A DNA stretch of 64,000 nucleotides from Marine Group III euryarchaeote CG-Bathy1 (GTDB lineage: Archaea; Thermoplasmatota; Poseidoniia; MGIII; CG-Epi1): assembly GCA_001875425.1 (NCBI GenBank), contig MIYU01000018.1, positions 1-64,000 of the forward strand. Reading direction: 5' to 3'. The notes under the pieces were generated by a model. It ran no database searches. It was not told where the DNA came from and saw only the letters and a list, made by a program, of their open reading frames with translations. This document shows, piece after piece, positions 46,631-54,743 of the stretch; positions within the stretch are counted from its first letter, which is position 1; each line of letters opens with the position of its first letter. The translations under genes and the position numbers were made by a program.

Positions 46631-47599
46631 TTAGAAGGTATCAAAGGGGTCGACGACGGATTTTATTGAGTCGAATGTAGAGCCTACATCTAATTTCAAA
46701 GGTTCTCCTATGAACTTTTCAGCAAGTGTAATATATTTTTCAGCTATGTCGATACGTATCTTGTCAGTAAGTTTTGGTGCATCTCCATCTCCTGTAAAAC
46801 CTTGATTAGCAAGCCATTCGCGAAGGAATTCTTTATCCAGCTTGATTGGTTCTTTTCCTTGTTCAAAAAGTTCCGGATAGCTTTCGGCAATCCAATAACG
46901 ACTTGAATCTGGTGTGTTGACCTCATCCATTAACATAATTTTTCCATTATAGATGCCGAACTCATACTTTGTATCTACAAAAATCATACCCTTTTCTGCA
47001 GCAAGTTCTACACCTCTGTTGTAAAGTCTGAGAGAATAATTAGCCAATAGTTCATATAAATCTGGATCTATAATTTCGCGCTTAAATAATTCTTCAGGAG
47101 AAACTGATTCGTCGTGTGCACCCTGTTCTGCTTTAGTTGAAGGGGTGATTATTGGTTCATCGAATGCTTGATTTTTAATCATTCCATCAGGAAGTTCATT
47201 ACCACAGAAATTTCGGTCGCCTTTTTCGTATGCAGACCATGCAGAAGTTGAAGTAACGCCTGTCAAATACCCCCTAACAACCATTTCTACAGGAATTGGA
47301 TCGCATTTGCGAACTTCCCATACGTTTGGATGCGGTCGTGATTTTACGTGATTAGCTATGATATCTGCTGTTTCACCAAACCACCAATTAGCGATTTCAA
47401 CTAGGCATTGCCCTTTGAAGGGGATTGTCCCCAATACTCTGTCAAATGCAGAAATTCTATCAGAAGTAACCATCATTATAGTATCGTCTTCACGAATATA
47501 ATTATCTCTAACTTTTCCTTTGTAAAGTTCTCCTTGATTTTGAAAATTAGTACTTTCAAGTGTGTGTTTCAATTGAGAACGAAGTAGTTTTCGGTCCAT
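46631..47599 (-). CDS. purC: Phosphoribosylaminoimidazole-succinocarboxamide synthase
   Basis: 322 residues, the longer bacterial/eukaryotic-like form. YKGKVRDNYIREDDTIMMVTSDRISAFD is the ATP-binding start; PHPNVWEVRKCDPIPVEMVVRGYLTG and FVDTKYEFGIYNGKIMLMDEVNTPDSSRYW are the substrate motifs. Joins aspartate to CAIR in purine synthesis. PurS and PurL are 1.7 kb away on the other strand. An ACTTTTAGC stretch about 26 nt before the ATG may be a leaderless promoter. Confidence 0.96.
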   Translation of the reverse strand: MDRKLLRSQLKHTLESTNFQNQGELYKGKVRDNYIREDDTIMMVTSDRISAFDRVLGTIPFKGQCLVEIANWWFGETADIIANHVKSRPHPNVWEVRKCDPIPVEMVVRGYLTGVTSTSAWSAYEKGDRNFCGNELPDGMIKNQAFDEPIITPSTKAEQGAHDESVSPEELFKREIIDPDLYELLANYSLRLYNRGVELAAEKGMIFVDTKYEFGIYNGKIMLMDEVNTPDSSRYWIAESYPELFEQGKEPIKLDKEFLREWLANQGFTGDGDAPKLTDKIRIDIAEKYITLAEKFIGEPLKLDVGSTFDSIKSVVDPFDTF

Positions 47600-47699
47600 T
47601 AGATAGTGAGTGGAAGAGGGGCTAAAAGTAATTAGGTATGATTTTCAAGTAAACGATACGCTAATTTAGTCATCTACACCATATAGAAACAGACGAAAT

Positions 47700-48329
47700 A
47701 TGCTCAGTAATTTTAAAGATTTGAGTGACAAGACCCTCATGCCTATTGCAAAAACGGTTGGTAAACTCGGTTTTAGACCTAATCAACTGACGCTTCTTGG
47801 ATTGATTTTAATGGCTGGTTCAGGATATATGATAGCTTATGACAATATATTAGAGGGGATTATTCTCCTTATGTTCGGTGGATTTTGTGATATGATGGAT
47901 GGACTTCTGGCCAGATCTATGGGTATTGAGAGTAAAATGGGTGGTTTCTTGGATGCATTTACAGATAGGTATGCAGATACGTTTGTAATAGGTGGTATGC
48001 TACTTCTTAATGATTTAGAAAATCAAAATCTATATGGTGTTTCTGGACACGCGTGGGCTATCGGAGCATTAACTGGAGCATTATTGACATCATATGCAAG
48101 AGCGGCTGCTGAAAGATCTGGCGTGAGTCAACAGGGAGTTGGAATGATAGAACGGCCTGAACGACTCGTTCTGATAATGATATTCCTCTCTATTGGAGAA
48201 TTTACAGGAATTATGGAAGTGGCCAAGGCTGCTGTATATGTTCTTGCAATCTTAACTATATTAGGACATCTAACTGTTTTGCAGAGATTGGTACATTTCT
48301 TACAAAATTCGGAAAAAAATGAAGAATAA
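47700..48329 (+). CDS. CDP-alcohol phosphatidyltransferase (archaetidyl-glycerol or -inositol phosphate synthase)
   Basis: 209 residues with six helices. The catalytic motif is complete: DMMDGLLARSMGIESKMGGFLDAFTDR (D-x2-D-G-x2-A-R-x8-G-x3-D-x3-D, here split over two short quotes: DMMDGLLARSMG and GGFLDAFTDR). Transfers a polar head group to CDP-archaeol or CDP-diacylglycerol at the membrane. The PgpA-type phosphatase downstream (overlap 11 nt) argues for a phosphorylated product such as archaetidylglycerol phosphate or archaetidylinositol phosphate. The exact alcohol cannot be told from sequence. Confidence 0.88.
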   Translation: MLSNFKDLSDKTLMPIAKTVGKLGFRPNQLTLLGLILMAGSGYMIAYDNILEGIILLMFGGFCDMMDGLLARSMGIESKMGGFLDAFTDRYADTFVIGGMLLLNDLENQNLYGVSGHAWAIGALTGALLTSYARAAAERSGVSQQGVGMIERPERLVLIMIFLSIGEFTGIMEVAKAAVYVLAILTILGHLTVLQRLVHFLQNSEKNEE

Positions 48330-48798
48330 TACATCGCTAAAATGGGAAGAGATAGTAGCTTCTTTCTTCTATCTTGGACGTTCTCCGATTGCACCTGGAA
48401 CTGTGGGTACTTTAGCTGCGATGATTATTCTTATCTACCTAAAAATCGACAATGTAATTCACTTTGCTATGATGATAAGTTTGTGCTACCTAGGTGGCCT
48501 GAAAGCTGCGCCGTGGTGTGAAAAAGAATTTGGAAAAGACCCTTCTGTTTTTGTAATAGATGAAGTTATTGGTTATTGGATTTCAGTACTCATTTTCTGG
48601 ATTGGGATAGAATCGTATTCTGTTCCTTCTTTGATTGTTCTATTTGTCTTATTTAGATTTTTCGATATTGTGAAATTCGGTCCGGTTAAAAAAATGGAAG
48701 AGATTGAAGGTGGACATGGAATATTGCTAGATGATGTAGTAGCAGGAGTATTTGCAGGGATGGTGGCTCTGGTAATATTCTCTACGGGTTTGATTTAA
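48319..48798 (+). CDS. pgpA: PgpA-type phosphatidylglycerophosphatase
   Basis: 159 residues, four helices. PgpA signatures GRSPIAPGTVGTLAA, FVIDEVIGYWISV, FRFFDIVKFGPVKKME and GGHGILLDDVVAG are all present. Dephosphorylates a phosphatidyl- or archaetidyl-glycerol phosphate on the cytoplasmic face. Pairing with the phosphotransferase gives the last two steps of head-group synthesis. PgpA is bacterial in origin; presence in an archaeon suggests acquired lipid head-group chemistry. Confidence 0.92.
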   Translation: MKNNTSLKWEEIVASFFYLGRSPIAPGTVGTLAAMIILIYLKIDNVIHFAMMISLCYLGGLKAAPWCEKEFGKDPSVFVIDEVIGYWISVLIFWIGIESYSVPSLIVLFVLFRFFDIVKFGPVKKMEEIEGGHGILLDDVVAGVFAGMVALVIFSTGLI

Positions 48799-48801
48799 AA
48801 G

Positions 48802-49224
48802 GTGGATGAATCTCCGATAAATATGACGAATGAACCTATAGATATGTCGAAAATAACTTTCCAATACGGAGGCTTTCTGATAATCTTAGGAGTTTTATGT
48901 TACATAATATCAGACTCAGAGAAAAAGGAAACCGCATTGATACCTGCCATATTTGGAATGATTTTTCTAGTTGGGAATTATATAGCAGAAAATGAAAAAT
49001 GGAAAATGCATGTAATGCACGTGTTAGTTTTGCTAGCTTTAGTGGGAGTTATTTCCGGACTTGTGGATCAAGACGGGATGACTGGCCTGTTGGCCATCCT
49101 AACAGGAGGGGATACTGGACTTGCGAATATAGAAAAAGCGGCAATGTCAATAGCGTCTGCTGTTTACATGTATTTTTGCATTCAATCCTTTAAACAAGCG
49201 AGGCTTTCTAGTAAAGAAGATTAA
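48802..49224 (+). CDS. Small four-helix membrane protein, function unknown
   Basis: 140 residues starting at GTG 48802, 4 nt after pgpA. Helices are near FGGFLIILGVLCYIIS-like (YGGFLIILGVLCYIIS), ALIPAIFGMIFLVGNYIA, HVMHVLVLLALVGVISGLV and AAMSIASAVYMYFCI. The layout resembles TMEM14-like small membrane proteins, but the match is only by pattern. Likely in the lipid operon. Confidence 0.7.
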   Translation: MDESPINMTNEPIDMSKITFQYGGFLIILGVLCYIISDSEKKETALIPAIFGMIFLVGNYIAENEKWKMHVMHVLVLLALVGVISGLVDQDGMTGLLAILTGGDTGLANIEKAAMSIASAVYMYFCIQSFKQARLSSKED

Positions 49225-49253
49225 TACCCTATTACAATACAGATACAACAACT

Positions 49254-49499
49254 ATGGTTACTGAGCTTGAGATTAGAGTTGGTTTGAAAGAAGGGGTTGC
49301 AGACCCTGAAGGCGGTAATGTTGAAAAGGCATTAGAATTGTTAGGATTTTCACAGATAGAAGGAGTCAAGTCTGCAAAATGTTATAGAATAACAATGGAT
49401 TGTGATTTGGATACAGCGGAAAAAGAGGCGGAAAAAATGTGTCAGCGCCTTCTAGCGAATCCGGTGGTGCATGATTATTCAATAACGGTGATAAATTAA
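49254..49499 (+). CDS. purS: Phosphoribosylformylglycinamidine synthase subunit PurS
   Basis: 81 residues, the usual size. TELEIRVGLKEGVADPEGGNVEKALELLGF and the closing NPVVHDYSITV identify the ferredoxin-like PurS. Bridges PurL and PurQ in FGAM synthase. Its TAATG stop-start overlap couples it to purL. PurQ, the glutaminase subunit, is not adjacent and is not in the window. Confidence 0.95.
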   Translation: MVTELEIRVGLKEGVADPEGGNVEKALELLGFSQIEGVKSAKCYRITMDCDLDTAEKEAEKMCQRLLANPVVHDYSITVIN

Positions 49500-51790
49500 T
49501 GTTTGAATCGTTAGCGGAAAAGGTCTACATTGTAGATGTTGATCAAGATCCTAAAAAAGCATCAAAAGAATTAGGATTGGGTTTGTCTAGTTCGGAAATG
49601 GAAAAGGTATCTGAATATTTTAAGAAAAAGAATAGATTGCCAACAGATATTGAATTACAGGCTATCGATCAAGCTTGGTCTGAACATTGTTGCTATAAAT
49701 CATCAAAAGTAGTACTAGAAGAGACTCTTTTCAATGTTAAAAGTGATAGTAATGTTATTGCTAGAGAAGATGCAGGAGTTATGGAATTTGATGATGAAAA
49801 TTATTATGTTGTAGGTTTGGAATCACATAACCACCCTTCAGCAATCGATCCTTATGGAGGGGCTGCGACTGGAATAGGAGGTATACTGCGTGATGTTGTG
49901 TGTATGGGTGCTCAGCCGATAGCCCTTACTGATTCATTGTTTTTTGGAGATTTGGATATTGATGTGAATGAGTTGCCAGCAGGAGTTAAACATCCTAGAT
50001 ACTTGATGGGAGGTGTTGTTGCTGGAATTAGAGATTATGGAAATAGAGTAGGAATACCAACAGTAGCTGGACAGGTCAATTTTCATCAAGGTTATACTGG
50101 AAATCCATTAGTTGTAGGAGGGTGTATCGGCATTTTACCGAAGAAAGAATTGATACATAGTCGTGTTGGTGGAATTGGAGATATTTTTATTTTAGCCGGA
50201 GGAAGAACTGGTCGTGATGGAATACATGGAGTAACGTTTGCATCTGCTGAATTACATGCAGATTCTGAAGGAGAAGATATTGGTGCAGTTCAATTGGGAG
50301 ATCCTATTACGAAGGAACCGTTGATGCACCTATGTTTAGAATTAAATCGAAAGCAACTTCTTACCGGAATGAAGGACCTTGGTGGTGGTGGTTTGAGTTG
50401 TGTTGTTGGAGAAATGGCATTAGAAGGTGGTTTTGGAGCTACAGTGGAAATGGAAAAAATACCATTGAAAGCCCCAGATTTAGCGCCGTGGGAAATATGG
50501 GTGTCTGAATCGCAAGAACGAATGATGTTTACTGTAACGCCTGAAAACGTCGAGATTGTTCTAGAGCATTGTAAAGATTGGGATGTAGAAGCATCAGTAA
50601 TAGGAAAAGTTATAGAAGATAAAAGAGTGGAAATCAACTATGAAAATAAAAAAATACTAGATTTAGACTTGGAATTTACAACTGCAGGACCGATATATCG
50701 AAGAGAATATAATGAAATAAATAATGATATAGAAATTGAAGAAGAATTGCCGACACCGAAGAAGAAAATTAGTGAAAATATACTAGGCATGTTATCTGAA
50801 ACCAATACAGCATCTAAATCATGGGTAATCAGACAATACGACCACGAGGTAAGGGGGAATACTGTCATCAAACCGCTTCAAGGAAAGATTGGGCACGAAG
50901 GGGCTGGAGATTCAACTGTAATGAAACCTGTAAGAGATAGTTGGAAAGGTTTAGCGATTACAACGGATGTGAATTCGCATCTAATGGAAAAACATGCATA
51001 TCATGGATCGATGGCAGCGGTAGAAGAGATATGTAGGAATCTTGTATCTGTGGGGGCACGCCCGGACTCTTTAGCGGACTGTCTGTGTTTTGGAAATCCG
51101 GAAAAACCGGACAGAATGGGAGAATTTAGAGCAGCTTGTGAAGGTTTAGCTAGAGCGGGGTCTGAATTTGGAATTCCATATGTATCGGGAAATGTTAGTT
51201 TCTATAATGAAACAGCAGAATACGCAGTACCCCCTACGCCTGCATTATTGGGCGTCGGCATTATAGAAGATGTAAGAAAATGTATAACTAGTGATTTGAA
51301 AGCTGAAGGAGAATTGTGGATAATTGGTGAAACTAAACAAGAGATGGGAGGAAGTCTTTACTATAGAGAAAATGGATGGGATAGTGATATTGTACCTCAA
51401 AGTGATGTGAAAAGATTTGTAAAAGATATGAACGCGCTACTTGATTCTATAGAATCTGGAGAAATTGTAGCTTGTCATGATTGTTCAGCAGGTGGAATGG
51501 CTATTGCTGTTGTAGAAATGTGTATAGGAGGGGCAAGAGGAGCTGAGATAACAATACCTACGGAATTAAGAAAAGATGTGGCCTTATTCAGTGAATCTAA
51601 TGGAAGATGGATAGTGCAAGTAGCTCCTGGATTAGAAAAGGAATTCGCTGCACGTTTTGAATGTGCAACTAAAATTGGAATTCCGAGTGAAAAAATAACG
51701 TTTTGTAAAAATGAAGAAAAAAAGGCTGAGCTTACTGTTGCCCAAGTAAGAGAAGCGTGGGAAATGCCCATTTGGAATAGATTAGCTTAA
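49499..51790 (+). CDS. purL: Phosphoribosylformylglycinamidine synthase subunit PurL
   Basis: 763 residues, small PurL type. LQAIDQAWSEHCCYKSSK, the ATP/metal block GLESHNHPSAIDPYGGAATG, GRTGRDGIHGVTFASAEL and the second-half HDCSAGGMAIAVVEM mark the two PurM-like halves. Converts FGAR to FGAM using ammonia from PurQ. A two-half internal similarity is normal for the family. Coupled to purS. Confidence 0.97.
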   Translation: MFESLAEKVYIVDVDQDPKKASKELGLGLSSSEMEKVSEYFKKKNRLPTDIELQAIDQAWSEHCCYKSSKVVLEETLFNVKSDSNVIAREDAGVMEFDDENYYVVGLESHNHPSAIDPYGGAATGIGGILRDVVCMGAQPIALTDSLFFGDLDIDVNELPAGVKHPRYLMGGVVAGIRDYGNRVGIPTVAGQVNFHQGYTGNPLVVGGCIGILPKKELIHSRVGGIGDIFILAGGRTGRDGIHGVTFASAELHADSEGEDIGAVQLGDPITKEPLMHLCLELNRKQLLTGMKDLGGGGLSCVVGEMALEGGFGATVEMEKIPLKAPDLAPWEIWVSESQERMMFTVTPENVEIVLEHCKDWDVEASVIGKVIEDKRVEINYENKKILDLDLEFTTAGPIYRREYNEINNDIEIEEELPTPKKKISENILGMLSETNTASKSWVIRQYDHEVRGNTVIKPLQGKIGHEGAGDSTVMKPVRDSWKGLAITTDVNSHLMEKHAYHGSMAAVEEICRNLVSVGARPDSLADCLCFGNPEKPDRMGEFRAACEGLARAGSEFGIPYVSGNVSFYNETAEYAVPPTPALLGVGIIEDVRKCITSDLKAEGELWIIGETKQEMGGSLYYRENGWDSDIVPQSDVKRFVKDMNALLDSIESGEIVACHDCSAGGMAIAVVEMCIGGARGAEITIPTELRKDVALFSESNGRWIVQVAPGLEKEFAARFECATKIGIPSEKITFCKNEEKKAELTVAQVREAWEMPIWNRLA

Positions 51791-51797
51791 AAATAAA
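51787..51797 (+). promoter_or_regulatory. TATA box of the permease gene (leaderless)
   Basis: TTAAAAATAAA spans 29 to 19 nt before ATG 51816, overlapping the purL stop codon. No ribosome site precedes the ATG. Confidence 0.5.
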
Positions 51798-51815
51798 CCT
51801 GTATCTGGTGACTAG

Positions 51816-53141
51816 ATGTTAGAAGATATTGCAGGCCCTTTGATCATATTGGTCTTCCTAGGGACTTTTGCACTCATATTAGCAGAAGTAACCCATAGAA
51901 CTCTTGTCGCATGGGTTGGAGCTACTATTGTCTGTCTAATTGGTAAAGTTACAGGATCTTTTGATGAAGCGGAATTAGCTCATGCCGTTGACTTCGATGT
52001 TCTTGGCCTATTGTTAGGAATGATGGTCATTGCGAGTAATCTTGAGATGTGTGGATTTTTTGAATATATAGCCATTAAAGGAACTAAAATGGCCAAAGGA
52101 GACCCTTGGAGATTAGTGGTAATTCTTGGAACATTTACAACGGCCATATCATTAGTGATTGACAATGTAACTGCGATAATTATTATCGCCCCTATAACAG
52201 TAAGAATATGCAATAAAATGGAAATAAATCCGATACCTCTTTTGATGTGTGAAGCTATCCTTGCAAATACAGGAGGAGTTGCAACGTTGGTTGGGGATCC
52301 TCCAAATGTAATGATTGCGGCTGAAATGAAATACACATTTATCAGTTTTATGAAACATCTTTTCATAATGTCTTTTATGGCTTGGGTGGCCACCTTAGCA
52401 TACATAAGATGGTACTATAGAGACTGGATAAATGTTAAGCCAAAACATGTAGAAGATATAATGAAAGAAGATGAATGGGCTGCTGTAAAAAATAGAGGTA
52501 TGATGAATAGGACCTTAATCGCCTTAGGAATAACTATTGTTTTCTTCTCTTCTGTTGAAATTTTACATTTACATATACATATTGCAACCATATCATTGAT
52601 GGGTGCAGGATTAACTTTAGCCTTGAATAATCCAGACATAGAGAAAGTTGTTAAACATGTAGAATGGACTGCTCTATTGTTCTTCGTAGGTCTATTTGTA
52701 TTAGTTGGTTCACTAGAAGCAATGGGATATCTGGAAGAATTTGGATTGTGGATATACCGTGTAAGTGGTGAAGGAGAACATCCAATTTTACTAGCTGTAA
52801 TGGTATTATGGGTAGCAGCTATCGCTTCTGCGATAGTAGACAATATACCATTCACAGCAGCAATGATACCTACTTTGAAAGGATTGGCTGTGCATGGAAT
52901 CAATATACATCCATTGATGTGGGCATTAGCGATGGGTGCAGGATTCGGAGGAAATGCAACCCCTATAGGTTCATCTGCAAATGTGGTGACTGTTGCAATA
53001 AGTGAAAGAAGTGGCAAACCGATTAGTGCTGTGGAATGGATGCGTGTAGGACTACCTGTGATGTTGATAACTTGTACCGTTGCAACCGTATTTTTAGTCG
53101 TAGATCTTTACTTTTTAAAGCTATTATATCCATATCCATGA
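51816..53141 (+). CDS. ArsB/NhaD-type ion transporter
   Basis: 441 residues, 11-12 helices, ion-transporter superfamily. Two inverted halves each show a re-entrant motif: VIDNVTAIIIIAPITVRI with NTGGVATLVGDPPNVMIA, and IVDNIPFTAAMIPTLKGL with FGGNATPIGSSANVVTVA. The DNVTA and DNIPFTA motifs and GDPPN/GSSAN loops are typical of NhaD Na+/H+ antiporters, ArsB and P-protein relatives. A sodium role is the likely one for a marine cell, but substrate is not proven. It has its own promoter and is coupled to lipB by ATGA overlap. Confidence 0.88.
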   Translation: MLEDIAGPLIILVFLGTFALILAEVTHRTLVAWVGATIVCLIGKVTGSFDEAELAHAVDFDVLGLLLGMMVIASNLEMCGFFEYIAIKGTKMAKGDPWRLVVILGTFTTAISLVIDNVTAIIIIAPITVRICNKMEINPIPLLMCEAILANTGGVATLVGDPPNVMIAAEMKYTFISFMKHLFIMSFMAWVATLAYIRWYYRDWINVKPKHVEDIMKEDEWAAVKNRGMMNRTLIALGITIVFFSSVEILHLHIHIATISLMGAGLTLALNNPDIEKVVKHVEWTALLFFVGLFVLVGSLEAMGYLEEFGLWIYRVSGEGEHPILLAVMVLWVAAIASAIVDNIPFTAAMIPTLKGLAVHGINIHPLMWALAMGAGFGGNATPIGSSANVVTVAISERSGKPISAVEWMRVGLPVMLITCTVATVFLVVDLYFLKLLYPYP

Positions 53142-53800
53142 TGATGAAATCTAAAATTAAAAAAGTTGAAATTTTAGATTTAGGACTGATGGAATATAGT
53201 GAATGTCTAAACAAGATGTATGAGATACGTGATCAAAGAAAAATTGGAAAAGGAAAAGATATACTCATCCTAGTTGAACACCCCCCTGTAGCAACATTAG
53301 GAAGAAGGGGAGAACGGAATGAAATAATAGATGATAAATTACCCGTCTATGAAATTGAAAGAGGTGGTAAATCAACATACCATGCACCGGGACAACTAGT
53401 CCTCTATCCTGTGATGTATATGGGTGAAGGAAATAGAGATGTCAGGGGGTGGGTAAGACATCTGGAAGGATTTGTAATTGATTTATTGAATGATTTTGGA
53501 ATTGAAACTTCTGTAAAACCGGATTTACCTGGTGTTTGGGTAGATAAAACAGATAAAAAAATAGCATCGATAGGGATATCGATTGAAGGGTGGGTTTCTT
53601 TTCATGGCGTATCAATAAATGTAACAATAGATCCTGATGAATTTAACAGAATCAATCCATGTGGTTTAGGTGCTGAAGTAATGACAAATATGCTTCAAGA
53701 AGGTAGTAACTGTTCAATTAAAGATATTAAAAAATGGATTGAACTAAATGCAGATAGAATCCATCCATCAAAAGCTGTGCCGGCACCTAATCGTCTTTAG
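53138..53800 (+). CDS. lipB: Octanoyl-[acyl carrier/GcvH] transferase LipB
   Basis: 220 residues. EHPPVATLGRRGERNEI, RGGKSTYHAPGQLVLYPV, the catalytic Lys in KKIASIGISIEG and catalytic Cys in RINPCGLGAEV are all in place. Attaches the octanoyl group to lipoate-dependent proteins such as glycine cleavage H or 2-oxoacid dehydrogenase E2. Three consecutive ATGs (53138, 53141, 53144) overlap or abut the permease stop; the first is used. The bacterial de novo lipoate route in an archaeon suggests horizontal origin. Overlaps the convergent rhomboid gene by 14 nt. Confidence 0.95.
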   Translation: MMMKSKIKKVEILDLGLMEYSECLNKMYEIRDQRKIGKGKDILILVEHPPVATLGRRGERNEIIDDKLPVYEIERGGKSTYHAPGQLVLYPVMYMGEGNRDVRGWVRHLEGFVIDLLNDFGIETSVKPDLPGVWVDKTDKKIASIGISIEGWVSFHGVSINVTIDPDEFNRINPCGLGAEVMTNMLQEGSNCSIKDIKKWIELNADRIHPSKAVPAPNRL

Positions 53801-54635
53801 TTTTTTTATTAATTTCTTCGTGAAATTTTTCAATCCAGGCACCTCGTACATCGAGTTCATCGGCGTTTTTAGCTTTCTCGAGAATTTTTTGTAATGTATC
53901 GGTTGTAGCTAACTTATCTAAGTGATCTAAAGTGGAAAGTGAAGTAGGTGTTATTGAAGATAATAGATATGGTGCAAAAAGTGCCCCAATAACTAATGAA
54001 ATAAGATGTGTATCGTGCCCTATATTATCTGTGGAAGAAGCAACGACGAAAGCAGTCTCTGCTCCTGCAAATACGACTGCAGCAATGAAAACAGGAACTC
54101 TATGAAGAAATATGAACCCTAATAACATTGGAATTTCATCTTTTGGATAGAGATAAGCAAAAGCACCCATTATACCGAAAACTGCACCCGATGCACCTAT
54201 GTGATAACTGTCTGCTTCCCCCGTGCCCAAATGTATCGCTGAAAGCCCTGTTAAGAGAGAGCCCAGTATACCGCTAATCAAATATATTTTTACAAATGCA
54301 CGACTACCTACCCGCTCTTCGAAAGGTAGACCCATCAGGATAAGAATTAACATATTCATAAGTAGATGAAGTGGTCCTGAATGGATGAACATTGAACTGA
54401 ACAATGTAAGAATATTTAGATTGAAAGAATACTTTAATGTCAATAAGGGATTGAATCCCAATTCTCTCCAAGTAATATGTCCATCATAATCGAAAATTAA
54501 TACGGCAATCCACCATATAAAAAATATAATAAAATTAGTCATAACCAACGATAAAGATATTGGTATCTTTTGATTATAACAATAAAAAATAGTTGAGAAG
54601 CCTGCTATCATTAAAAAAACGGAAAATATATCCAT
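53787..54635 (-). CDS. Rhomboid intramembrane serine protease
   Basis: 282 residues from ATG 54635. Six or more helices. Loop-2 motif FIHSGPLHLLMNMLILILMG, nucleophile in HIGASGAVFGIMGAFAYLYP and partner His in NIGHDTHLISLVIGA. The C-terminal cytoplasmic tail (TTDTLQKILEKAKNADELDVRGAWIEKFH) is a helical extension. Cuts single-pass membrane proteins within the lipid bilayer. The minus-strand ctttatct and AGGAG upstream may form its promoter and ribosome site. Its neighbour, the giant anchored protein, is a possible but unproved substrate. Confidence 0.9.
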   Translation of the reverse strand: MDIFSVFLMIAGFSTIFYCYNQKIPISLSLVMTNFIIFFIWWIAVLIFDYDGHITWRELGFNPLLTLKYSFNLNILTLFSSMFIHSGPLHLLMNMLILILMGLPFEERVGSRAFVKIYLISGILGSLLTGLSAIHLGTGEADSYHIGASGAVFGIMGAFAYLYPKDEIPMLLGFIFLHRVPVFIAAVVFAGAETAFVVASSTDNIGHDTHLISLVIGALFAPYLLSSITPTSLSTLDHLDKLATTDTLQKILEKAKNADELDVRGAWIEKFHEEINKKTKDD

Positions 54636-54679
54636 CAATCAATTAACTCCTAGATAAAGATACAGAGCTAACGCTATAC

Positions 54680-54726
54680 AAAAGAAAGACCGTAGGAGAT
54701 TGCTGGGCAGAAATGCCCAGCTCTCC
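54680..54726 (-). terminator. Hairpin terminator after the giant surface protein gene
   Basis: On the minus strand GCTGGGCA-TTTC-TGCCCAGC is a perfect 8-bp stem, extended by GGAGA/TCTCC with a two-base bulge. It starts about 18 nt after the stop codon and is followed by a T-rich run (TCTTTCTTTT). It resembles the pilin terminator in design. Confidence 0.7.
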
Positions 54727-54743
54727 ATGTTTGTTTGTTTTGC

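Noticed and set aside
46537-47699. Gaps around purC searched for tRNA genes
   Set aside because: No cloverleaf arms or T-loop GGTTCGA-type motif found; the same held for the other short gaps of the window.
51980-53017. Two long minus-strand ORFs (141 and 200 aa) opposite the permease gene
   Set aside because: Antisense of an intact ArsB/NhaD-type gene with full motifs; no independent support.
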